Source: an uncultured Butyricicoccus sp.
Lineage (GTDB): Bacteria; Bacillota; Clostridia; Oscillospirales; Butyricicoccaceae
NCBI GenBank assembly: GCA_900547195.1
Contig: URFQ01000071.1
Location: 1 to 13,110, forward strand
DNA: 13,110 bases
Direction: 5' to 3'
The notes under the pieces were generated by a model. It was not told the DNA's origin, searched no databases, and saw only the letters and a program-made list of their open reading frames with translations. The stretch's first letter is position 1, and each line of letters opens with the position of its first letter. Shown piece after piece: positions 6,822 through 13,110 of this stretch. The position numbers and the translations under genes were made by a program.

Positions 6822-8306
6822 ATGAGCCGCTACATCCTTGCGCTCGATCAGGGGACGACAAGTTCGCGCGCCATCCTGTTTGACCGCGACCAGAACATCA
6901 TCGGGGCCGCACAGCGCGAACTGACCCAGATTTTCCCACACGCAGGTTGGGTGGAACAAAACCCGGTGGAAATCTACTCCACCCAGTACGCGGTGATGAT
7001 GGAGGTGCTGGCCGCGGCCGGGGTATCCGGCAAAGACGTAGCCGCCATCGGCATCACCAACCAGCGCGAAACCACAATTTTGTGGGATAAAACAACCGGG
7101 CTGCCCATCTACAACGCCATTGTCTGGCAGTGCCGCCGCACCGCCTCCATTGTGGACGATCTGGCAGCGCGCGGCCTGGGCGAGTACATCCGGCAGACCA
7201 CCGGCCTTGTCCCGGACGCCTATTTTTCTGGCACAAAAATCAAGTGGATTCTCGACCATGTGGAGGGGGCGCGCGAAAAGGCCAGCCGCGGCGACATCCT
7301 TTTCGGCACAGTGGATACCTGGCTCATCTGGAAGCTCACCGGCGGCGCCGTGCACGTCACCGACGCGACCAACGCGTCGCGCACCATGATTTACGACATT
7401 CACAAGCGCGACTGGGACGACACCCTGCTGGACGCGCTGGAAATCCCGCGCGCCATGCTGCCCACCGTGTGCCCGTCGAGCATGGTGTACGGCTTTGTCT
7501 CCATGCCGGACGCGCAGGTGCCCATTGCGGGCATCGCGGGCGACCAGCAGGCAGCGCTTTTCGGCCAGACCTGTTTTGCCCCCGGCGACGCCAAAAACAC
7601 CTACGGCACCGGCTGTTTCCTGCTCATGAATACGGGCACCAAAGCGGTTTGCAGCCAAAACGGCCTGCTGACAACCATCGCCATCCAGCTTGGGGATGAA
7701 GTACAATATGCCCTTGAGGGAAGCGTATTCGTTGGCGGGGCGGTCATCCAGTGGCTGCGCGACGAGCTGCGCTTTTTCAGCGAGAGCCGCGACGCGGAGT
7801 ATTATGCCCTCAAAGTGCCGGACACAGGCGGCGTGTATCTGGCTCCTGCTTTCACCGGCCTAGGCGCGCCGTACTGGGACATGTACGCGCGCGGTTGCCT
7901 CATCGGTCTCACACGCGGCACGACCCGTGAGCACATTATCCGCGCCGCGCAGGAATCGATTGCCTACCAGTCGAACGACCTGCTTGCCGCTATGGCGCGC
8001 GACTGCGGCGCGCCGCTGACTGGCCTGAAAGTGGACGGCGGCGCGAGCCGGGACCGCTTCCTGATGCAGTTCCAGGCCGACATTTCCGCCTGTCCCATCC
8101 ATCGCCCGGTCATCCGCGAAACCACGGCGCTTGGCGCAGCCTACCTCGCCGGACTGGCGGTCGGCGTATGGGGAAGCCGCGACGAGCTGCTCGAAAGCTG
8201 GCGCTGTGGCCAGATTTTTGAGCCGCAGATGGACGCAACCCGTCGCGCTTCCCTGCTCGCAGGCTGGGACAAAGCCGTAGGGCGAAGCCTCGGCTGGGCC
8301 AAATAA
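6822..8306 (+). CDS. glpK: glycerol kinase
   Basis: It phosphorylates glycerol to sn-glycerol 3-phosphate with ATP in the cytosol, feeding glycolysis or phospholipid and teichoic acid synthesis. The 494 residues match the FGGY family and glycerol kinase length. Visible are DQGTT at 9-13 (phosphate binding), R82-E83 in TNQRET and Y134 (glycerol pocket), catalytic D241 in AGDQQAALFGQ, NTYGTGCF at 259-266, and KVDGGASRD near the C-terminal hinge. The start at 6822 is set by GAGGGA and the conserved MSRYILALDQGTTSSR; the frame is open further upstream but into the promoter. The segment between VYGF and VPIAG (residues 225-232) lacks the histidine that HPr phosphorylates in Enterococcus and Bacillus enzymes. 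No glpF or glpD is next to it. Confidence 0.96.
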   Translation: MSRYILALDQGTTSSRAILFDRDQNIIGAAQRELTQIFPHAGWVEQNPVEIYSTQYAVMMEVLAAAGVSGKDVAAIGITNQRETTILWDKTTGLPIYNAIVWQCRRTASIVDDLAARGLGEYIRQTTGLVPDAYFSGTKIKWILDHVEGAREKASRGDILFGTVDTWLIWKLTGGAVHVTDATNASRTMIYDIHKRDWDDTLLDALEIPRAMLPTVCPSSMVYGFVSMPDAQVPIAGIAGDQQAALFGQTCFAPGDAKNTYGTGCFLLMNTGTKAVCSQNGLLTTIAIQLGDEVQYALEGSVFVGGAVIQWLRDELRFFSESRDAEYYALKVPDTGGVYLAPAFTGLGAPYWDMYARGCLIGLTRGTTREHIIRAAQESIAYQSNDLLAAMARDCGAPLTGLKVDGGASRDRFLMQFQADISACPIHRPVIRETTALGAAYLAGLAVGVWGSRDELLESWRCGQIFEPQMDATRRASLLAGWDKAVGRSLGWAK

Positions 8307-8363
8307 AAATAACAAATATTTTTGTGTTCCGTTCATCTTCTGTCTCTATAAGGTGGTGTTTTT

Positions 8364-8873
8364 ATGCCTTGGTGCCCGCGCTGCACAACCGAATACCGCG
8401 ACGGCTTCACGGTTTGCACCGACTGCGGTGCACAGCTTGTGGATAAACTGCCGGAAACCCAGGAATGCCCGGATACCGGCCGTCCCGCGAAGCCGGTGCG
8501 GCTGATGCACTGTCCCTCGACCTTTGACGCAGACGCCACGCTCGCCCTGCTTCGAAGCTTCGATATCCCCTGCTTTTCACAGCCTGATATGGGCGCGGAA
8601 AAAGCATACACCGGTTTTTCCATGACCGGTGAAACGATTTATGTGGAGCAGGCACAGCTGGGAAATGCCCGGGAAATTGTGCGCGGTTTCCGCCGCGGAC
8701 GGGGCTGCGTCGATGCAAGCGATGTAGAAAAGCTGCTTGCGCAAGCACCGGAGCCCCCCGCCGCGGACGACCCGGTTTCCGATCTGCTTTCCAGCAAGCT
8801 GCCGCGCATCGCCCTGTTTTTGCTCGGCCTTTCCAGCATTGTATCCATTCTTCTCTTCCGCATGTACGGATAA
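8364..8873 (+). CDS. zinc-ribbon, DUF2007-like, tail-anchored membrane protein
   Basis: No named gene is recognised. The 169-residue product begins with a zinc ribbon formed by C4, C7, C18 and C21 (CPRC and CTDC). A middle domain (about 46-108) has the shape of DUF2007-type 'signal transducing' modules, with LLRSFDIPCFSQ and then TIYVEQAQLGNAREIVRGF. An acidic and proline-rich linker follows (about 118-140), and one hydrophobic helix (about 147-165) near the C-terminus would anchor the protein with the ribbon in the cytosol. AAGGTGG lies seven bases before the ATG. It is 57 bases after glpK with no strong terminator or promoter between, so it may be cotranscribed. The role is unknown. Confidence 0.8.
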   Translation: MPWCPRCTTEYRDGFTVCTDCGAQLVDKLPETQECPDTGRPAKPVRLMHCPSTFDADATLALLRSFDIPCFSQPDMGAEKAYTGFSMTGETIYVEQAQLGNAREIVRGFRRGRGCVDASDVEKLLAQAPEPPAADDPVSDLLSSKLPRIALFLLGLSSIVSILLFRMYG

Positions 8874-8910
8874 AAAAAACCCGTCTGAGCATGCTCAGAC
8901 GGGTTTTTTT
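8873..8910. terminator. two-way palindromic intrinsic terminator
   Basis: This 38-base perfect palindrome has a core ACCCGTCTGAGCA and its complement, flanked by A-runs on the left and T-runs on the right. It serves the + strand zinc-ribbon gene and the convergent dapB gene. The stop codons of both genes touch or overlap its ends. Confidence 0.92.
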
Positions 8911-9673
8911 ATTTCTTCGATGCGATGACGTGGCTCATGTCGTACATACCGGGTTCGGTCTGACCGGCGAGGAACGCGGCCGCGTCCACTGCCCCGACCG
9001 CGAACACCTCGCGCGACAGTGCGCTGTGCTTGATCTCAATGATCTCATCGCGGCCGCAGAAGAGCACCGAATGCTCGCCCACGATCGTGCCGCCGCGCAC
9101 GGCATGAATGCCGATCTCATGCGCCGGACGTTTCTCAAGGCGCTCATGGCGGTCGTACACGTACTCTGCTTCATATGGCAGCGCGGAAGAGACCGCTTCG
9201 GCCAGCATGATGGCCGTCCCGCTCGGTGCGTCCAGCTTTTGATTATGATGCTTTTCGATGATTTCCACATCGTAGCCATCCCCGAGCACGGACGCGCACT
9301 TTTTGAGCAGCTCCAGAATTAGGTTGATGCCAACCGACATATTGCCCGAACGGAATACCGGGATCCTGGTTGCGGCTTTGCCGATCTGCGCGATCTGCGC
9401 GGGCGACTGGCCGGTCGTACAGATGACCACCGGCGTGTTCGTCTTGATGCAGTAATTGAGCAGATGTTCGGTCAGCGCAGCGTTGGAAAAATCAATGATC
9501 ACATCCGCTTTGCCCGCGAACTCAAACGGGTCGGCATACACCGGAAAGTCGCTCAGCTTGACGGCATTGAGGTCAAAGCCCGCAATAATTTTCATATTCT
9601 CTTTTTTGGAGCAAATATCGGTAATGACGCGGCCCATGCGGCCGTTGCATCCCGAAAGTGCAACCTTCAGCAT
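8909..9673 (-). CDS. dapB: 4-hydroxy-tetrahydrodipicolinate reductase
   Basis: It reduces the DapA product to tetrahydrodipicolinate with NAD(P)H in the cytosolic lysine/diaminopimelate pathway. The 254 residues are of normal length. The N-terminal Rossmann motif is GCNGRMG at 8-14, and CTTGQS at 85-90 lies in the hinge region. The catalytic and substrate loop is EKHHNQKLDAPSGTA at 140-154 with H142, H143 and K146. RGGTIVGEH further on is also typical. The ATG at 9673 follows AAAGGAG by eight bases; an upstream in-frame start adds seven non-conserved residues. It lies 46 bases after dapA and is the last gene of the operon, with its stop inside the terminator stem. Confidence 0.97.
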   Translation of the reverse strand: MLKVALSGCNGRMGRVITDICSKKENMKIIAGFDLNAVKLSDFPVYADPFEFAGKADVIIDFSNAALTEHLLNYCIKTNTPVVICTTGQSPAQIAQIGKAATRIPVFRSGNMSVGINLILELLKKCASVLGDGYDVEIIEKHHNQKLDAPSGTAIMLAEAVSSALPYEAEYVYDRHERLEKRPAHEIGIHAVRGGTIVGEHSVLFCGRDEIIEIKHSALSREVFAVGAVDAAAFLAGQTEPGMYDMSHVIASKK

Positions 9674-9719
9674 GTTATTGACTCCTTTGCACAAACGTTC
9701 CGCCCTTTATCCCCAAAGG

Positions 9720-10607
9720 TCAGATTTTGCAACCCATCTTCTCCAGCCGCGCCTTCAGCAGCATGGTATGCTCAGCGGTGGGCTCAACCAGCGGCAGGCG
9801 CAGCGGGCCAACGTTCCAGCCCAGCAGCTCCATCGCCTTCTTGACCGGCACCGGGTTGACCTCACAGAACAGCGCATTGATAAGTTCAAGATACTCAAGC
9901 TGCATTTTTGCTGCATCCGCAAACTTCCCATCCAGGCAAAGCCGGCACAGGTCATGCGCGGCGCGCGGCGCGACATTGGACAGCACGGAAATGACGCCCT
10001 TGCCGCCAAGGCTCATCAGGGGCACGATCTGGTCGTCGTTGCCCGACCAGAAGTTCATCTCATTGCCGCACAGCGCCATGGCCTCGGCGAGAAGTGAAAA
10101 ATTGCCGCTTGCCTCTTTGGCGCCGTTGATAAACGGATGCTTCGACAGCTCCTTGTAAGTCTCAGCGGTGAAGCTCATGCCCGTGCGGGACGGGACATTA
10201 TAGAGAATAACCGGGCACTCACAGTCCGCGATCGCGTTGAAGTGCGCGATCAGGCCGCGCTGAGTGGACTTGTTGTAGTACGGGGTGACGGACAGGACTG
10301 CATCCGCACCGCTCGCCTTGGCGCTCTTCGTCAGCTTGACGGCAGTGCGGGTATCGTTCGAGCCTGCGCCCGCGATGACCGGCACGCGGCCGCCCACATA
10401 TTCGCAGCAAAACGAAATGGCCGCCTCATGTTCGTCCTCCGGGCAGGTGGGGGACTCGCCGGTCGTGCCCATGACGACGATGGCGTCCGTGCCGTTTGCA
10501 ATCTGGTGGTCGATGATCTTTCCAAATTCGTCGTAATTGATGGTGTTCTCGTCAAGAAACGGGGTGACGATGGCAACCGCTGCACCGGTAAATACTGGCT
10601 TCTTCAT
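9720..10607 (-). CDS. dapA: 4-hydroxy-tetrahydrodipicolinate synthase
   Basis: It condenses pyruvate with aspartate semialdehyde, the first committed step to lysine and diaminopimelate. The 295-residue TIM-barrel enzyme shows GTTGESP at 47-53 (T48, T49), VTPYYNK at 107-113 with the proton-relay tyrosine, YNVPSRTG at 136-143 with the carboxylate-binding R141, and the Schiff-base K164 in NGAKEASGN. The set of residues identifies DapA rather than a sialic-acid or keto-deoxy-sugar aldolase, as does the position between asd and dapB. AGGAGGG lies six bases before the ATG. It starts 15 bases after the asd stop. Confidence 0.97.
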   Translation of the reverse strand: MKKPVFTGAAVAIVTPFLDENTINYDEFGKIIDHQIANGTDAIVVMGTTGESPTCPEDEHEAAISFCCEYVGGRVPVIAGAGSNDTRTAVKLTKSAKASGADAVLSVTPYYNKSTQRGLIAHFNAIADCECPVILYNVPSRTGMSFTAETYKELSKHPFINGAKEASGNFSLLAEAMALCGNEMNFWSGNDDQIVPLMSLGGKGVISVLSNVAPRAAHDLCRLCLDGKFADAAKMQLEYLELINALFCEVNPVPVKKAMELLGWNVGPLRLPLVEPTAEHTMLLKARLEKMGCKI

Positions 10608-10622
10608 AGGGCTCCCTCCTGA

Positions 10623-11702
10623 TTAATCCATGTACCCCTCGGCGCACAGCAGCTCAGCCATCAGGACTGCGCCGCCCGCCGCGCCGCGGAGTGTGTTGTG
10701 AGACAGGCTGACAAACTTGTAGTCGTAGAGCGCATCCTCGCGCAGACGGCCGATCGAAACGCCCATGCCGCCCTCAAGGTCGCGATCCAGCCTGGTCTGT
10801 GGACGGTTATCTTCTTCAAAGTAAGTAAGGAACTGCTTGGGTGCGCTCGGCAGGTTTAGCTCCTGTGCACGGCCCCGGAAGTTCTTCCAGCGCTCGATCA
10901 TGGTCTCCTTGCCGGGCTTATTCTTAAACTTCACAAACGCTGCCGCCATGTGGCCGTCCGAGCAGGCCACGCGCAGGCACTGCGCGGTGATGACCGGGCT
11001 GGTGGCCGGCTCAATGTGGTCGCCCTCGATGCGGCCCCAGACCTTCATCGGCTCCTTCTCGCTCTTCTCTTCCTCACCACCGATGTACGGGATGACATTA
11101 TCAACCATCTCCGGCCAGGTTTCGAAGGTCTTGCCCGAGCCCGAAATCGCCTGATACGTACACACGGCAACCTCAGTCGGCTCAAAATCCATCAGCGCGG
11201 ACAGCGCCGGCACGTAGGACTGGATGGAGCAGTTGGACTTGACCGCAATAAAGCCGCGCTTGGTGCCAAGGCGCTTGCGCTGCGCCGGAATAATCTTCGC
11301 ATGGCCGGCGTTAATCTCCGGAATGATCATCGGTACGTCGGGGGTCATGCGGTGTGCGGAGTTGTTCGAGCAGACCGGGCACTCCAGTTTTGCATAGCGT
11401 TCCTCAAGCGCGCGGATTTCATCCTTCTTCATATCCACGGCGCAGAAAATAAAATCGACTTTGGAAGCAATCTCCTCCGCGTCCGCGGTTGCGTCGTACA
11501 TGACCATGTCCTTGTACCGCCCCGGCATCGGCGCCTTCATCTTCCAGCGGCCCTCGCACGCCTCGGCGTAGGTCTTGCCCTTGTTGCGGCCGGACGCTGC
11601 GAGCGCAACGACGTCAAACCACGGATGATTCTCCAGCAGAAGCGTGAAACGCTGGCCAACCATGCCGGTCGCGCCCACAATACCTACCTTATACTGTCTC
11701 AT
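10623..11702 (-). CDS. asd: aspartate-semialdehyde dehydrogenase, archaeal/fungal type
   Basis: It reduces aspartyl phosphate to aspartate semialdehyde with NADPH, the branch point for lysine, threonine and methionine. The 359 residues include GATGMVGQRF at 10-19 (nucleotide binding), the catalytic cysteine C158 in VKSNCSIQSY, AISGSGKTF at 185-193, and the acid-base histidine H251 in ACSDGHMAAAFV. The motif set matches the archaeal/eukaryal branch of Asd rather than the classical Gram-negative or Bacillus enzyme; this is from memory of the families. AGGAGG lies nine bases before the ATG at 11702. The frame stays open upstream to an ATG at 11786, but that one directly follows the leader terminator, lacks a ribosome binding site, and adds residues that do not belong to the family. 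It is the first gene of the lysine-riboswitch operon. Confidence 0.95.
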   Translation of the reverse strand: MRQYKVGIVGATGMVGQRFTLLLENHPWFDVVALAASGRNKGKTYAEACEGRWKMKAPMPGRYKDMVMYDATADAEEIASKVDFIFCAVDMKKDEIRALEERYAKLECPVCSNNSAHRMTPDVPMIIPEINAGHAKIIPAQRKRLGTKRGFIAVKSNCSIQSYVPALSALMDFEPTEVAVCTYQAISGSGKTFETWPEMVDNVIPYIGGEEEKSEKEPMKVWGRIEGDHIEPATSPVITAQCLRVACSDGHMAAAFVKFKNKPGKETMIERWKNFRGRAQELNLPSAPKQFLTYFEEDNRPQTRLDRDLEGGMGVSIGRLREDALYDYKFVSLSHNTLRGAAGGAVLMAELLCAEGYMD

Positions 11703-11786
11703 ATTGATGATCCTCCTAAAAAATAGACGCAGTGCACACAGGCTGCTTACCCGCTGCCAGGCCACGCCGATATAAGATTGCCGCAT

Positions 11787-11810
11787 AAAAAAACCGGTTG
11801 AAAAACCGGC
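11787..11810 (-). terminator. leader terminator of the lysine riboswitch
   Basis: On the minus strand CCGGTT, a short loop, AACCGG and seven T form an intrinsic terminator between the L-box and asd. It is the expected off-state of the riboswitch. A further small hairpin, GGGAC/GTCCC at 11842-11831, lies between aptamer and terminator and may belong to the switching region. Confidence 0.88.
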
Positions 11811-11848
11811 GTAAACTAACTATAATGGAAGGGACAAGTCCCATCCCA

Positions 11849-12037
11849 CAATACGATAGCTCTCCACCAGCATCTGGGAAATGCAGATGACAGACACGGC
11901 GGATCTTCTCCGGACGGTCCAGCCCGACTCTGCCGCATGCAGATGTGGAGCTTCGGCGGTTTGCCCTTTCCCGTCCGGTCGGCGGGGTTGCGGCCCTCGC
12001 GGACGGTACTGATGAAAACCGCGCCTCTATCCTGATT
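11849..12037 (-). promoter_or_regulatory. lysine riboswitch (L-box)
   Basis: The minus-strand leader carries the conserved L-box blocks in the right order: GATAGAGGCGCG (from 12031), ATCAGTA, GGGAAAGGGC, ACCGCCGAAG, GGGCTGG, CTGTCAT and GGTGGAGAGCTATC (to 11855). The closing helix P1 is GATAG (12031-12027) with CTATC (11859-11855), extended outward by CAAT/ATTG. P2 pairs CCGTCCG (12006-12000) with CGGACGG (11977-11971), and the last arm is CATCTG/CAGATG (11889-11871 region). Lysine binding should favour the terminator downstream and lower expression of asd, dapA and dapB. Confidence 0.96.
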
Positions 12038-12044
12038 GGCTGAC

Positions 12045-12061
12045 AGCTTCCAAAAGAAGCT
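12045..12061 (-). other. 5' hairpin of the leader transcript
   Basis: AGCTTC (12061-12056), a TTTTG loop and GAAGCT (12050-12045) form a hairpin starting within about four bases of the predicted transcription start. Such a 5' stem could protect the leader RNA from decay; this is inference. Confidence 0.45.
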
Positions 12062-12070
12062 TGCATCCTT

Positions 12071-12099
12071 ATTGTAGAGGAAGCCCATGCGTTTGTCAA
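12071..12099 (-). promoter_or_regulatory. promoter of the asd-dapA-dapB operon
   Basis: A perfect TTGACA (12099-12094) and TACAAT (12076-12071) are separated by 17 bases on the minus strand. The transcript would start near 12064, about 27 bases before the L-box, and the promoter lies only about 20 bases from the divergent spoIID-like ATG. Confidence 0.9.
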
Positions 12100-12117
12100 G
12101 AGACAAGGAGAATGCTC

Positions 12118-13110
12118 ATGAAACGAATTTTTTGCGTAGTTTTAGTACTTTTGCTGTGTTTCGGGCTGACGCCGCCCCGTGCGGACGCAGCAGGCAGCGA
12201 TACCGTCCTTCGTGTCGGGCTGTATTACGGTTCCTCGGCGCTTTCGTCGGTAACGCTGGAAAACAGCGGCGGCTTTGCCTTTGGCGGCATGAACGGCACG
12301 GCTTTCTCGCCCGCACAGTCCACCGCAGCATCCGGCATCACCGTCAAGGCGGATGGAACCGGCTTCACGGTCACGGATGCCTCCGGCGGCGCCGTATATA
12401 CATCCTCGGGCGACATGCTGGCCATTCATCCGTCGGGCGGGCTGACCACCTGCAAGGAATACCGCTACTACGGCGATTTTGTTCTGAAGCAAAGCGCGGC
12501 CGGCAGCCTGACTGTTCTAAACTATGTCGCGCTGGACGATTATGTGAAAGGTGTGCTTCCCCACGAAATGACGCCAAGCTGGCCGGCCGAGGCGCTGAAG
12601 GCGCAGGCGGTCTGTGCGCGTTCCTTTGCGCTCGGCAATCTGAACAAGCACAAATCGCTCGGCTTTGACCTGTGCAACACCACCAACTGCCAGGTCTACC
12701 GCGGCGCCGACCGCGCGACCGCGGCTTCGGACGCCGCGGTAGACGAAACGGCAGGCCAGTACCTTATGGCGGACGGCAAGCTCGCTGTCGGCTATTACTT
12801 CTCGTCGGACGGCGGCGCGACGGAAAGCAACGAAAATGTCTGGGGCGGCGACCCAATTTCTTACTTACGCGGCGTAAAGGATCCCTATGAGGATGTCACG
12901 GCGGCCTACAACGGCTCATGGAGCGTAACGCTGAGCGCGGCCGAGGTTGCCGCCAAACTGGCCGCTGCCGGATATTCGATCGGGACGGTAGCCGATGTGC
13001 GCGTCACCGGGCGCACCGCCACCGACAACGTCAAGGAAGTAACCGTCACCGACACCTCCGGCCAAACGGTTGTCCTGACGAACAGTAAGGTGCGCACCGT
13101 CTTCGGACTG
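12118..13110 (+). CDS. secreted SpoIID/LytB-domain protein, 3' end outside window
   Basis: SpoIID-type proteins are lytic transglycosylases that trim stem-less glycan strands, during engulfment in spore formers or in vegetative walls. The frame is open from the ATG at 12118 to the window edge (331 codons seen). AAGGAG lies seven bases upstream. A signal peptide is clear: MKR, a hydrophobic core to about residue 19, then RADAA near residue 25-27. The core motif VLPHEMTPSWPAEALKAQAV holds the likely catalytic E150, followed by CARSFAL. C186 and C191 (LCNTTNCQVYRG) and H178 could form the zinc site known from the clostridial enzyme. SSDGGATESNENVWGG is the second family signature, but phenylalanine precedes the serine pair where many members have histidine. 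It is divergent from the lysine operon. Whether it is SpoIID proper or a vegetative paralogue is open. Confidence 0.88.
   Translation, partial: MKRIFCVVLVLLLCFGLTPPRADAAGSDTVLRVGLYYGSSALSSVTLENSGGFAFGGMNGTAFSPAQSTAASGITVKADGTGFTVTDASGGAVYTSSGDMLAIHPSGGLTTCKEYRYYGDFVLKQSAAGSLTVLNYVALDDYVKGVLPHEMTPSWPAEALKAQAVCARSFALGNLNKHKSLGFDLCNTTNCQVYRGADRATAASDAAVDETAGQYLMADGKLAVGYYFSSDGGATESNENVWGGDPISYLRGVKDPYEDVTAAYNGSWSVTLSAAEVAAKLAAAGYSIGTVADVRVTGRTATDNVKEVTVTDTSGQTVVLTNSKVRTVFGL

Noticed and set aside
6702..7706. Minus-strand open frame of 334 codons opposite glpK
   Set aside because: Antisense shadow crossing two good promoters, while the + frame encodes a complete glycerol kinase.
8305..8323. AAAAATA/TATTTTT hairpin after glpK as a terminator
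   Set aside because: The stem is only A-T pairs with a short U stretch, too weak to count as an intrinsic terminator.
10950..11726. + strand open frame of 258 codons opposite asd
   Set aside because: Antisense shadow of asd that runs into its ribosome binding site and has no recognisable domain.
11703..11786. 5' extension of the asd reading frame to an ATG at 11786
   Set aside because: The ATG abuts the T-run of the leader terminator, has no ribosome binding site, and the added residues are not part of the family; the ATG at 11702 has AGGAGG.

Overview
The window looks like a chromosomal segment of a GC-rich, low-mobility region from a Gram-positive anaerobe of the Clostridia, probably in or near the Oscillospirales/Ruminococcaceae. 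Supporting signs are strong AGGAGG-type ribosome binding sites, sigma-A type promoters, a TagO/WecA plus WecB pair as used for wall teichoic acid, a SpoIID-type protein, a lysine riboswitch, and the archaeal/fungal-type aspartate-semialdehyde dehydrogenase. The taxon is an inference from gene content. I see no insertion sequence, phage gene, CRISPR array, tRNA or rRNA.

Left part (1-1198): a KtrA/TrkA potassium-channel regulatory subunit on the + strand behind an AT-rich upstream region. It is followed by about 310 bases with no gene, then a strong two-way terminator.

Middle left (1199-6729, minus strand): one probable five-gene operon read right to left from a good promoter at 6701-6729. The order is trpS, tagO/wecA, wecB, a membrane-anchored LolA-like protein of unknown role, and a PLP enzyme of the YnbB/'methionine gamma-lyase' family. 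WecA and WecB genes overlap by 14 bases. Together they would supply undecaprenyl-PP-GlcNAc and UDP-ManNAc, the two starting pieces of a teichoic acid linkage unit or similar wall polymer.

Middle right (6765-8910, plus strand): glpK, divergent from trpS with its own consensus promoter, then a small zinc-ribbon, tail-anchored protein. A perfectly palindromic terminator follows, shared with the convergent dapB.

Right part (8909-12099, minus strand): a lysine/diaminopimelate operon asd-dapA-dapB. Its leader carries a clear lysine riboswitch (L-box) and an intrinsic terminator, behind a TTGACA-17-TACAAT promoter. Asd makes aspartate semialdehyde, DapA condenses it with pyruvate and DapB reduces the product, so lysine would shut off its own synthesis and that of wall diaminopimelate. 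Divergent from this leader, with only about 50 bases between the leader's start site and the ATG, begins a secreted SpoIID/LytB-domain protein that runs off the right edge.

Most of the window is ordinary core metabolism. I did not find a convincing new multi-gene system. The points most worth a second look are the possible alternative pairing inside the L-box, the missing regulatory histidine in GlpK, the two uncharacterised membrane proteins, and the SpoIID-like protein with altered active-site surroundings.
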